Below are positions 11,726-22,491 of a stretch of DNA of 64,000 bases, piece by piece. The position numbers and the translations under genes were made by a program. The notes below the pieces were generated by a model. It was not told where the DNA came from and searched no databases. It saw only the letters and a program-made list of their open reading frames with translations. Source of the DNA: Ilyonectria destructans (lineage: Eukaryota; Ascomycota; Sordariomycetes; Hypocreales; Nectriaceae); NCBI GenBank assembly GCA_020740775.1, contig JAHEWK010000015.1:682001-746000 (forward strand), in the 5' to 3' direction. The first letter of the stretch is position 1. Every line of letters begins with the position of its first letter.

Positions 11726-12384
11726 GCTTACTGTATATTGTGTTTATAAGGCAGTGTGTTGGTTAGCCGGCTATTTGATGTTCGGAGGCGATGCAAAGGG
11801 TTCAGTACTATCGAGTAGATGATGAAAGGAAACGCTGTGAAAATTTGATAAACTACCAAAGGCGCCGAACTGGTAAAGCGGATACCACGATATGCACCGC
11901 ATATGTCTGTGTCTAAGTTTAAAAATGCAGATCTGTCTACATTCTGCTTCATTTGCCGACTCTTACTTATTCTCTGGCGGTTGGTGAACATCTTCAAGTG
12001 ATTGCCGCCAAATCAACGTCACGAAGGATATAACAAAGACTTTAATTTAGGCACACGTAAGATAAAAAGAAAATCAGAAACAAAGCAGTTTATACAAAGG
12101 GATTATGGCCTCGAAAATACAATCGGCAAGACAAATCAACTAGCAACCCCTCAATGTTCACCTAACCATATTCTCCACCCAAGATTCCATCTCCTAGACG
12201 ACCCGTCGGTCCTCCTATCTCAAATCCATAATGAACTGACTCCTTGAATCAAAGGAACCACCATGCATCTCCCATTTGACAACATTGAGATTCCCGTTCT
12301 CTTTGTCTATTATTCTCCCTAGCACGAGACAGACCACAGTTACGATCCGGAAGGTCGCCTTCGTTTATCGTGCAGCTACTCCTT
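11726..12384. other. Intergenic, F-box gene to esterase gene
   Basis: About 660 bases containing the F-box gene promoter and the 3' region of the minus-strand esterase gene. Nothing else recognised. Confidence 0.5.
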
Positions 12385-13044
12385 CTAAGACTTCGACTTC
12401 TTCGACCAGAACTTTAGCAAGGAAGGCTTCTCTCTTTTGGGCAGGCTGCAGTCGCAATTCGGATCTTCGCAGTAGTTGGGTACGCTCCTACTCGTCTCTG
12501 GAGACTGTGATGGCTTCGAAGAGACCTGTGGTGAAGATGTCTCCCCTCTCTTGGGCAGGCTGCATTCGCAATCTGGATCGTCGCAGTATTTGAGCCCGCC
12601 CCTATTTGTCTCTGGCGACTGTGATTGTTTCGACGAAAGCTGTGCCGACGGCGACTCCCCTCTCTTAGGCAAACTGCAGTTGCAATCTGGATCGTCACAA
12701 TACCTAGTTGTGTCTCTATTTGCCGCCGGAGACTCTGATTTCTCTAGAAAGGGCTGTGACGAAGGCGACTCCTCTCTCTTAGGCAAACTGCAATTGCACC
12801 CTAGAATATCGCAGTACTTGGCAATGCTCTTGGTTGTCATTGAAGACTGTGATTTCTGCGACGAGAGCTGCGATGGAGGTGACTTTTCTCTCTTAGGTAG
12901 ATTGCAGTCACATTCCGGAATGTCGCAGTACTTCGGCATGTCCCTAGTTGCCAAGGGAGTCTCTGATTTCTTCGACGAGAGCTGTGGCGAGAGCGACCCC
13001 TCTCTCTTAGGTAGACTGCAGTTGCATCCCGGGGTATCGCAGTA
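12385..13044 (-). repeat. Six tandem 114-bp coding repeats (38 residues each)
   Basis: Repeat starts, taken at the Tyr codon, fall at 13044, 12930, 12816, 12702, 12588 and 12474. That is exactly 114 bases apart, with a shortened final unit. Each unit has YC(D/E)xPxCxC(S/N)LPKR followed by a Ser/Lys/Gln-rich spacer. All 18 cysteines are kept while the spacer has diverged, so purifying selection acts on the cysteine core. Length is invariant although the copies are not identical, arguing against very recent expansion. Confidence 0.9.
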
Positions 13045-15020
13045 CGTTGTTGTAGACCCATCTCCCCTCGAAGAGGACTGTGCTGAGGAAGACCTGGCTG
13101 CGTTCATGTTGGGTGTCTCGATGATTGGCAGTTGCCTCTTGACCATCTTGTGTCGACCAGGACAGATCTTCCCTAACTTCCTACAGGGCAGACAAACATC
13201 GAACTGCCCGTCGTTGCAGATCACGCAGTGAAAGTGTACTTGGTCCTTTCGGAAGACTTCGCTGCAAACGTCGCATGTGATGGTATTTTCCCAATCCTCG
13301 TCGTCAGAACCGCTCTCGCTCTCGCTGCCCCAGGCTTCTGGGCTGCCCAGCCGTCTTTCGAGCAAGTCATGGTTGCCAGGACATGACTCTCTCGAGTCAT
13401 TGCAAGTTTGACAGATATTGAAATTTCCATCGTCGCAAATAAAGCAGTGGTAGTGGGTATCGGTTTTCGGGAAGACATTGTAGCAGCCGTCACAGACCAA
13501 ATTTTGGTTGTCATACTGCTCATTCGATTCTTCATCCTCGTATTCATACTCCTCTTCCTCCTGCCCTCTGGTCTTGTTGGCATACTGCTCTTCTTGTTCT
13601 TGGTATTCGGATGTGGCCACAGAAACATTCTGATCAGTCTGCGGAGTCTCCGATTGCTTGAGCTCCGAAACTCGAGATGCTACTGCGAACTGCTCCGGCG
13701 CACTCTGGAGGGCCTCTTTGATGATATGTAGGACGCTGGGGTAGACGCCTCCCTGGCCGCGCCGGAGCTTCACAATTTCTCTATGATCACCGTCGACCAT
13801 AGTTCGAGTCTTTTCTCGGTCCTCGTTCAGAACAGCGGAGTCATGCAACACCATCATTCGTCTTTCTCCAGTGCGCTGCCAGTTTCCACGATCGTCCTTG
13901 GCTCGTATCAGCGGTCGTCATTCACGATAGTTGGGTCAAAAGCGCTTACCTTAGCCACGGTTTTCGTAGGCCGAGACTCGTAGTAGCTGTGGACGCTAAT
14001 GTCCTTAACAGTGTTTTTGAACCGCTCAGAGAGGCCCCGGAGAATGGAAGACCCTCGTTCTAGATCAGCTATAAGTGACTCCGGTGGAGAGCCCTTGACG
14101 AGGGTCTTGAGAGCACCTCCGTCAAGTCCATTGTGGGGAGCCCCGAAGAAAAGGACAGTCCGAACCGGAAGGCGCGATCGAATACTCGGGTCTAGATCAG
14201 TGATGGCCTACACAGGTTAGCACGGCGCGTTTTAATGCAAGTACATGATGAAGCGACTGACCTGTTTGATGATTAAAGCACCAAGGCTATGACCCTAGTA
14301 TAGATGTTAGTATGGGAGAGATTTCTTAATTTACTGACAATACTAACTATCAGTATGATTGGCCTATCTCTACACTGAGGAACAGTCAGTAAGCTCGAGG
14401 AAGGGTGATATCTTCTTTGTGTTATGCAACATACCGAAGCGTGGTCTCGCAGGATCATTAATTCCTGGATGAATCTGTTGCTAAAATCCGAGACGATGCT
14501 CCTTGCCGCATTTTCACCATGAAGCTGAGACTCATAACCATAAATCAAGATCCTTGCCCGATTCTGAATGTCGATTGGGAGGTAGTCTCGAAGCCACATC
14601 TTCTTAGCACTGTGCGCCCAAGATCCGAAAGCATGACCAGCGAGGCCGGTAACTGCGATGATGCTATCAAAGGGGTGTCGTGTCAGTAAGGTATCAGAAA
14701 TCTTCGAAACGTTCAAATGCTACTAACTCTGCGCAAACATCTTCGCTCGGGCGGTTGAGTGGCGTGAAGCCGATAAAAGCTTTGTCGAGTAGAAAATCCT
14801 CCTCGTTGTCGACGATACGGGGCTCTCTTGCCTCTGGAGGAGAAAACAAGACCGTCGCAGTTAACGTGCCGGTTCCATCGTAGTTACTAACATCCGGGAC
14901 GAGTGATTTGATGTCAATGTATCTCATGTCATCGCTGTGAAAGCACTTTTTCAAGCCCAACTCATCGAACGCGGCGGGGATCTGTTGGATCCGCCACGTT
15001 AGATGCTTGTCGGAGGCCAT
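12385..15020 (-). CDS. Serine esterase (PGAP1/DUF676-like) with two ZZ-like fingers and a CxxxxCxC repeat tail
   Basis: Six exons reconstruct one frame of 783 residues: 14728-15020, 14435-14663, 14348-14374, 14262-14294, 13950-14207 and 12385-13896. All introns are 53-64 nt and exons 3 and 4 are only 27 and 33 nt. Residues about 97-320 form an alpha/beta-hydrolase of the type often found at the N-terminus of fungal NLR-like proteins: DIIAVTGLAGHAFGSW (oxyanion loop), GHSLG with nucleophile Ser186, VLFFGAPHNG, and a likely catalytic His318 in DHREIV. An acidic linker (EEEEYEYEDEE) follows. Two C-x2-C...H-x-HC-x2-C zinc-finger modules lie at about 414-463 and 487-533. Six 38-residue repeats run from 565 to the end. 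No NACHT, NB-ARC, ankyrin or TPR segment is present. The hydrolase probably acts on a lipid or ester; the fingers and repeats suggest binding or sensing. It sits between two HET genes. Confidence 0.85.
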
Positions 15021-15934
15021 CTGGCATGCAGGAAATGAAAGAACTTGAAGAATGGCAGTGTAAAGAAGTTTAGATGTGATTGAAGATGTAAATGCGCAAC
15101 AGTAGACCGAGGGGGCGAACCGAATAAATAAGACGAGGGTCCTCCTCAGCTGAACATTCCCCCTTTCACACTCGTATTTCAACAGACTGAAACCTAACCT
15201 AAAGGCGAAAATAGCTCATCTTTATGAAACAGCTGAATGGTCAAAACGATAAGGCCACCAATGAAGAAGGCCGAGATTCGGGTAAGAACGGATGGCTGCT
15301 GTAGGAGGGGAAGAGGCTGACACAGCCTGGTCGCCTTTTCCGGCGTAGATGCAGCCTGACAGGCCCCGGACACAGGCGCCAAGCTCCAGGTCTGCGACTC
15401 CTGCCTCTTTCGGTCTTCAGAGCCTTATTTTCGTGAAAAGGGGTGATATTTCGTGGACCCCATGATCTCCAGGGCTGAATGTTCGGCCCGCTCGCGCTGC
15501 ACCGACATGTTCTCGCATGAGCTCGAGGCCAATGAGGAGGATCACAACTACTCCAAAGCAGAAAAGATGCACTTTCCATACCAAATAAACGGGGTCTCAT
15601 GCAACCGAGGGTGTCATCCAAAAATATCCCCAAATTAAGTGATCCTTCGCAGGAGGTTCGTGGCTTGGGCGACCAGACTTGGCGTGCGGCTGAAGGCCTC
15701 GGCTGAAGCCCCCCAAAATGATTTTGACTGACTGCTTCCAAGTTCATCACCTCTCAGCCAGCTGAGGGTAATAGGAATGCAGCCTGTTGGGGAGTCATAT
15801 CATGAGAATATCTAGATCGATAGGTCTTTTACCCTTTCTTCTCCTCTCAAAGCCCGCTGGCTCCGCCGATTCATTTGAGCAGCAACCTCGATACTGCATC
15901 TAGTAATAAACGATCTAATTTAGGCCACCTACCC
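15021..15934. other. Intergenic between esterase and DUF3176 genes
   Basis: About 900 bases upstream of the esterase gene and downstream of the DUF3176 gene, both on the minus strand. A 169-codon minus-strand frame at 15241-15750 has arginine-rich, low-conservation composition and no motif, and I do not treat it as a gene. Confidence 0.45.
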
Positions 15935-18301
15935 TCAGCTCTTAAATAATCTCCAGCCCTGTGGGCTCCGTGTGTCGACTTGGCAAAGTTGCACATCTAT
16001 CTTCTCCGCAGCATCATCCATCATCTTTACAGAAGCCAAGCTGCCACTCTTTTGCCTGAGATCCTCATCCAGGCCGTGAAACAGGGGAGCCAAAGGTGAA
16101 GTCTTCCAGTCCGTCGGCACTCTAGCCTCCCCGGGCCCTGCCTTACGGCTGATAGTTAACAGAACGAATGTGCAGAAGAGAAGCTGCAGGAGGAGCATGG
16201 CAGCGGGGTATGCAATCCATCCCCAGTGCACTCTCACACATGTGTCGACTGCGAATTCCACACCATTAACAGTGGTCAGGTTGCGATTGATGTCCCAGCG
16301 GCGCACCGTCGATACATCCGAAAAGCCTTCCGTGAATGGGTGGTTGCGCATAGCTGCTGTCATTGACGACGCGATGCCCTTTGTCATTTGCTCCGCCATA
16401 GTCAAATTGCTCATACCGTCCGCGTACAGAGTTGTCAGCCAGACAGGGCCTATGACCTGATCAAATCCACTCCTACCATCAGTGCGGACCTCGTCACCTA
16501 GTAAATCATCCAAGGTGCCGGTGATTGCATAGTACGGCGTCAAATCTATAACCCAAACGCATTCTGGTGGATAATACACCCACTCGGATTTATTGTACAC
16601 ATACGATTCTGGTTTATCGTTCAAAAAATACGGTCGGGAATTAACGAGGACACCTCTAGGTGTGTATTCGATTGATGAGTTGCATTTCGTTGATAGGCCG
16701 TCAACGAGGCTGTAATTCGATATCAGTGAGTACGCCTCCCTCAACCCGTTAATCCAGAAATCGGCAATCCAGTTTCTTTGAAGTAGTGGAGGTGAGCCTT
16801 GATCCTCTTCAAATTCGATATACTCTTGGTTTGTGACCTGCGCACTGTACTTTTTTACGCATGGATCGAGAGTGCATCTCACCGCGAACGCATCCATGTT
16901 TTCTCGCATGAGGCATTCGTACTCGTTCTTCTCGCAATCGGGTGGTAATTTGTGCATCAGCGCCTCGAAGGAGTAGAAAGACGTATTAAAGTCTACCCTT
17001 GCCGCTCTTAACGGAGATTGATTGTACACCTGCAACTTTGATGGCAAATTGAAGGTGTTGGTGGCGTTCTTTTTCTCAGGCACGAAGATATCATCAGAAA
17101 TGTCGGTGCATGAATGGCAATGGCCAAGGACGAAAAGTAGCCGCCGTCGCCCTTAGCACCGAATGTACAATTTCCTCTCGCACAGTCAAAATCGATTTGG
17201 GATGCTGCGCTTCCAGGGTCTATGAGACCTCTGTACAATGCAGATCGCATTGTCTTGTCCAAGCCAAGCCGTTGGTTCATCTGCGAGTACTTGAATCCGG
17301 GAACTGCTGCTGTGTAATTGTTGGTCCTTGCAGCTCTTGCAACCGAACTGTCCACCGCGCGACGGCAGACAACATGTTCCACCAAGGCCTGCGAGAATGG
17401 GTCAATGGCGAGGGCGGCGATAGTGATCAAAGCGCCGAAACTGGCCAAGTATCTATGTCCCAGTTAGTAGAAGTACCGTCGAATGCCAGTTGCGCCGTCA
17501 CTCACGCTTTGTCCGATCGAGAAACTTGCTTGAGCACCAAGCAAAATGAGCCCCATGGACCTCGACTTGCTCCGTCAAATAAAGAAACATCACTCAACTT
17601 GTGAGGCTTGGTGAACCAAGTCCACTTCAGCTGCCCAAGCCCTGGTAGTTAAGTAATTAGCCCATGTTTCCTTGGCCTGTCTCGCTTAGATCTTGAGGTG
17701 GGTTAGTGGGCACTATACCTTCTGCTACAGGCATGATTAACGCCGCCTTGAAGAACGTTGTGAACACCGAAATGAGAGAGTTGATTGAGAGCAGCTTAGG
17801 TCGGCTCGGAAGCGGGTTGTTTTGGTGCACAATGAGGACAACGACGATGGCAATAAGACAGCCCAAGGCAAGAAGAATGCTCAGCGTTTCGAGGAACCAT
17901 ATTCGCAATGTTAATTGCGAATTGTGGTCAAACTTCCCACCGGCTTTTTTATCGGGTTGATCCGGCTCCGTATTGTCTGGCTCTTTCGTGAGCAATGGTC
18001 CTTTGGCGGAGACCTGATCGCCTCGCTCTGACGGAGGATTTAACGTCAGGGTGATACTTGGAGTTAGAGCGAAGTCAGACATTTCCCAGTCGTATTTCGT
18101 AATTCTGAGCTGATTGGGTTCGCTGGTATCGTGTCCATTGTTGGCATCCCGGTCATCGCCGTTGTGTCGATGGTCGTTGACTTCTGGGCCGCGGTCAGTT
18201 AATGGGATTAGAGACGTCGAGGATTCGTGAGGGTCATGTTCTTCTTCGCCAGGGCCCCTCTGAGGCAGCTCCCAGTACCCCGATGCTGGACTCATGCTCA
18301 T
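15935..18301 (-). pseudogene. DUF3176 family membrane protein, apparently frameshifted
   Basis: Exons on the minus strand: 17719-18301, 17506-17641, and a third from 17452 to the stop at 15935. The first two introns have good signals. The protein begins with a charged cytoplasmic region, then TM1 (SILLALGCLIAIVVVLIVH), TM2 (LISVFTTFFKAALIMPVA), the family hallmark LGQLKWTWF...FDGASRGPWGS, TM3 (ASFGALITIAALAIDPFSQ), a large extracellular cysteine domain and a final TM (AMLLLQLLFCTFVLLTIS). Near 17116-17121 the frame shifts by one base: YFSSLAI is read in one frame and CHSCTDISDDIF in another, with no splice sites between. The conserved CxxC motif straddles the break, so a base appears to be missing. 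The cause could be a real inactivating deletion or a sequence error. The family's role is unknown. Confidence 0.8.
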
Positions 18302-19144
18302 GCTTGCGGCGAAGGACTGTCAAGGTAGAGTGAGAAGGAATATTCATCGGTCATGCAGGTTCGAGTGCGGCGATGCGGCAATTATTGTTCTTGAAGTGGC
18401 CAGCCTGTTCCAGGCAGAAGAAGGCTGAGGGAGGCGAAATAAGGTCAGCTTCCCCCGCCCTCGAATCCGTCGCAAGTCTCGTCCGACATGGGATTTCTGC
18501 GCCACCGTTCCCTCTACACAGCCTCTGCGACTCGGTGTCACCGACTGAAACCCGTAGCTGGACTATTTTGGAGCTGGCAGCGGTCCAATCCAGGTTTTAG
18601 TTACGCTGAGCCTCAGTCATACAACAGCTGGGTTCGTGCTATTTGTTCAGGTGATCTGCGCCAAGCCTCACTTTGGATCAACGCACTTTTGTTTGTACGA
18701 GGCTGTGGTTGAGCGGAGACACGAGCCAACAGCCAACGAAAAGATCACGAGACAAAATTTCTGACAGGGGTCGAGAGATTTAAAGATTGAGGTTAAAATG
18801 AGGGAGCTTGGGTAAATATGAAGAAGTTTTTTGGTGCAGAAAGTCGTCTTGATATACATTTGCTGCACCCTTCAACGTGGATGTGTCGTGCTGTCGCCAC
18901 GGTCGATATCACGGCTTTCTACCTCCGTGGTTAGGCAAACGTCAGTCGGCTCGATCACCGATATATTTTATCCTGTATTTGCGTAATCCAGTTGTTAGTG
19001 ATTCTAGGCAGGCTAGAAAGATCGACACATTTCGTCACCAATCAGTCACTCGGCATATAGCTCGTCTACTGGGTCTAAGCAGGTCCGGTTTGCATCTCAG
19101 AAGCAAAGAATTATAAATTATATAAAGGAACATAAGCCACGCTT
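18302..19144. other. Intergenic, DUF3176 gene to second HET gene
   Basis: About 840 bases holding the DUF3176 promoter and the 3' region of the HET gene. No coding or repeat signal noted. Confidence 0.5.
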
Positions 19145-21796
19145 TCATAGAATCCTCAGCACCCGCTTCTCTTCGTCTTGTCTCTGCTCCGCACGACGGC
19201 GCCAACTTGAGGGCGACGTCCACTGCCACCTTGTAAAGTCGCCCCGATACAATCCGATTCTTTTGAAGGATTCAGAAGTCGGAGATTCCCTGACCAGTAC
19301 TAAATACCACTCTTCGTTACCAATTTTGGCGAGCCTTAGGCATATTGCCTTCTCTCCATTGGCAACCTCCTCCGGGTGGTCGAGGAAGAGAGACAACGCA
19401 GATTCATCATCTTTCTCAAGTGTGCAGTGCGGCCCAAACTCCGTTTCCGCAATGTTCCACCCCATACCCCACGGCCTAGGTTTAATTCTAATTATTGTAT
19501 AAGTAACCCATCCGCGGAGAGTCAGAGCTGCTGAAGAGATGCTTCCAGTTTGGTGAGAGCCGGCTGAGGTGCATTCGACTTCAACCACACTGGCGTATAT
19601 CTCCTGCAGTTCCCCCCGCCTCCCGATTCCCGATATATGTTGATACGAGATTGCACTGGTCATAGAGGCCCATGACCAGCTAGGCGCACGCCATGACTCT
19701 GGTGAGTCTCTTATTCGGTACGGCCCTGACCTTTCATCATTGATGCAATACGCCCACAACAACCCCTCGACTATGTTTCCACGCCATAAGCCAGCGACAT
19801 AATCATCCCCAAGAAGTCCTGAAATCCGAGACGCAAGACCGGAAAGAGCTGGGAACGCATCGGTCTCCTTTGTGAGATTTCCCATCACACGCGAGTATCG
19901 CTGAACGATATCGTACCAGAGAGCCCGTAATTGCGCGGGGGTTACATCCTTCGCCATGATGGATTGACTACTGACCAGCCTTCGGAACTCCAGGTCACGC
20001 GTCTCACTTTCAACATTGGGGGACCGCATGCCGCAATCGCAGAAAACCCCCGTGCGGCACTCCCAAACAAGCTCGTTTTTCGTGAAGTGAAGCATCCGCG
20101 GAGTTAGAAGTTGTTCTTGGAAGACCCAGGCCCGGGTGAGGAGTGGCCATTCCTTGTCGGCTTGGCCAGGGTCCGAGTTGCCCCAGTGCTTAATCGTACC
20201 TTTTGGGTCATGTTCTGATCGCACGTAGATGTCTTCAGAAATACCATGACCTATCTCAGAAGCGGGAATGCATTCCAGGTGGGTGTGTCTCTCTTGATCC
20301 GTGTGAAGACCTTCCTCCTGTCCCTTTGCGTGGGTCGCCGCGATGGTGAGAAATGCATTTTCATAAATGGTTGCCATTTTGGAAGACTGTATTTGCCACT
20401 CTTGGGTGGAGTCCTGCACAATGCAGAGGGAGTCGATCCAAAAGTAGCGTATATTGAGCCGACGACAGGCCATAACGGCGTCTCGGAACGTTTTCGGCAG
20501 CATGGCCATCGGGATCCCGGCCATAAAGACCTCCTTGTTCGCAGTAAGAGTTCGTAGAGGCTGGGGTTTGCCCCAATGGTGGCTCAAGCATGCGTAGTAT
20601 CCCAGTTCATTGTTCGTTTTAGTCAGCCGTATTGGGGAGTCTTGCGACTCCCCAAGATCAAGCACTCGATCTGGCAAGGGCTTAGGTTCATTTCTGCTGC
20701 AATGTTCATGTTCCGTTGTACATGCCTTGATCCATGAGAATACTCGATGCATGGCCGCCTCGGACCTTGTATCGTTGGCTATTGCTTTCGGGGAGGAGAT
20801 GAGCGGGATATCCGGACCTTTGTTGAGACAGTAAAATGCCAAACGAAGCCTAGCAGGTTTCGGGCCCTTCAATTCGACGTGAATGGTCTTTTTGCTTCTG
20901 TCCCAATACAAAACAGTCTCATCCCCTGGACTTAGTCGCTTCAAATGAACGAAGCGCGAACTCAAAGAATCTGTGGGCGAACAAAAACGATGGACTGCGG
21001 CTAACAAGATGGCGCAAATAGAACAACTTCTCTGACTACTCGGAAGATCAGAATAACGTATCTCAGGATGCCGCAAGAGGCCGTCCCAGTAGTCTCGGGT
21101 GAGATCATTGCAGACCTGACAACTGGGCTTTGAGGTTTGATGTCGTGATGCCAACCAGAGCCGTAATTGACGGAGAAGCCACCCGATGCCTTGAAATAAG
21201 ATGACGATGCTGAGGAAAGATGACTGCAAGTTGCATACAACTTCATTGAGTCGTTTCGAGACCATCCACTTTGGTATCCTCCTCACATATGCACGGCCCC
21301 ATAATCGTTCGGCAACGGAGTTCAGAGATTCTACCATCAACGTAAAGAGGCATCTGCTGATGAAAGTAGCAAGGAAGGCTGGAATCGCCATAACTGTCCA
21401 GTCAAATTTGCCCATGATATGTTGCAGGTGCAGGTGGTAGAGTAATCTGAGGATGTAAAGCGGGGTGACATGTACGATGCCGATTAGGATAACGGCTACT
21501 GCGTTACATATGGAGTTATACAGCCACCGGGCGAAGGCCCAGAGGGATTCCCGGGCAGCGTCGAGTATGATGAACAATAGAACGTGCCGGTTTCTGGGAG
21601 GTCGGGAGCTAGGACGGGTGCCCTCTGCATTGTCAAGGCTGTCCATAGCGGAGTTTGAGGATGTAGAGCATGCAAGTGGATCAGAGGGCATCAAGTTGCA
21701 TTTGTAGTAGAGAGAGATGTAACCGTTGAATCGAAACCGAGGCCTCCAGTGGAAGATGGCTAGATAAGCTGCGCCTGCTTCGAGGCTGAACTTCAA
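19145..21796 (-). CDS. HET-domain protein with a predicted membrane N-terminus
   Basis: Single exon of up to 883 residues. Alternative starts at Met36 (MPSDPL) or Met51 (MDSLDN) would keep all recognisable parts. Three hydrophobic segments are visible at about residues 95-118 (NAVAVILIGIVHVTPLYIL), 133-155 (WTVMAIPAFLATFISRCLF) and 190-208 (SSFLSIVILFQGIGWLL). Then come two cysteine pairs (CQVC, CSIC) and the HET domain from about residue 400: YYACLSHHWG, LPKTFRDAVMACR, YFWIDSLCIVQD and WVFQEQLLTPRMLHF. The tail has PSWSWASM. HET domains are linked to heterokaryon incompatibility and regulated cell death. A membrane anchor is uncommon among them and suggests action at a membrane; this is an inference from hydrophobicity only. 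It is the second HET gene in 18 kb. Confidence 0.88.
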   Translation of the reverse strand: MKFSLEAGAAYLAIFHWRPRFRFNGYISLYYKCNLMPSDPLACSTSSNSAMDSLDNAEGTRPSSRPPRNRHVLLFIILDAARESLWAFARWLYNSICNAVAVILIGIVHVTPLYILRLLYHLHLQHIMGKFDWTVMAIPAFLATFISRCLFTLMVESLNSVAERLWGRAYVRRIPKWMVSKRLNEVVCNLQSSFLSIVILFQGIGWLLRQLRLWLASRHQTSKPSCQVCNDLTRDYWDGLLRHPEIRYSDLPSSQRSCSICAILLAAVHRFCSPTDSLSSRFVHLKRLSPGDETVLYWDRSKKTIHVELKGPKPARLRLAFYCLNKGPDIPLISSPKAIANDTRSEAAMHRVFSWIKACTTEHEHCSRNEPKPLPDRVLDLGESQDSPIRLTKTNNELGYYACLSHHWGKPQPLRTLTANKEVFMAGIPMAMLPKTFRDAVMACRRLNIRYFWIDSLCIVQDSTQEWQIQSSKMATIYENAFLTIAATHAKGQEEGLHTDQERHTHLECIPASEIGHGISEDIYVRSEHDPKGTIKHWGNSDPGQADKEWPLLTRAWVFQEQLLTPRMLHFTKNELVWECRTGVFCDCGMRSPNVESETRDLEFRRLVSSQSIMAKDVTPAQLRALWYDIVQRYSRVMGNLTKETDAFPALSGLASRISGLLGDDYVAGLWRGNIVEGLLWAYCINDERSGPYRIRDSPESWRAPSWSWASMTSAISYQHISGIGRRGELQEIYASVVEVECTSAGSHQTGSISSAALTLRGWVTYTIIRIKPRPWGMGWNIAETEFGPHCTLEKDDESALSLFLDHPEEVANGEKAICLRLAKIGNEEWYLVLVRESPTSESFKRIGLYRGDFTRWQWTSPSSWRRRAEQRQDEEKRVLRIL

Positions 21797-22491
21797 ATAT
21801 TGGATGCGCCAGATTGACTCCAGATCGGGGCTATGCTAGCGGCCCACACACATAGGCTATTTCGACAACGATTGCACGGACAAGACTACAATTATTCTTG
21901 ATCAGTTACCAATTTGCAGCTTCCGGTACCGCTGTTATTTAATCGAACCTCGGCGAGCGACATGACCAACAGACTTGTTAGTGCGGAGACTGGGAGCAGG
22001 AGGTTTAGTGGTGACGCTGAATCCATGAGGTAGGTGTTAGTGATCGGTTGGTCGTTAATTTAAGCAACCGCAGATGATGGTAAATATATCTATTCATTCT
22101 ACTAGGTGTAATTAGGCTATATCTTGTCTGCTACATCAATATCGCATGACTCAAAAATGTAGCCAAGATTTTATTTCGAGTTGACTCTACAAGTGGCGGC
22201 ATGTTCTTCCTGGAGCGAACGCCCTACCCTGCACCATTTGCAAATGCGAGGCCCCGCACTGGGCGCAGAAAAGTCGGCCCCACCAAGATTTTTAGCACCT
22301 TCATCATTTTGGAGGGGCAGACAAGGATTCATCATTTGCACCCGCATTCTGTGGATTCTCTCTGCCAGCCCGAATATCGAGAGAACCAAGAAACGACATA
22401 CACCTTTGGGATCGCTAAAGAAGACGAAGACCGGACCGAACCACCGAGACCTCAGAGACCGGCCGCGGAGCAACCACCAGACACACACACT
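21797..22491. other. Divergent promoter region, HET gene and elp3
   Basis: About 700 bases between the start of the minus-strand HET gene and the preferred elp3 start. The elp3 frame stays open back to an ATG at 22201, discussed under findings. The junction marks the change from accessory to conserved gene content. Confidence 0.5.

Noticed and set aside
12476..13231. 251-codon plus-strand frame with regular repeats over the esterase tail
   Set aside because: Its repeats are the reverse of the cysteine repeats, which are coding on the minus strand as part of a spliced gene with catalytic motifs.
17110..17125. Programmed ribosomal frameshift in the DUF3176 gene
   Set aside because: No X-XXY-YYZ slippery heptamer or obvious downstream structure at the break; a deletion or sequencing error is simpler.
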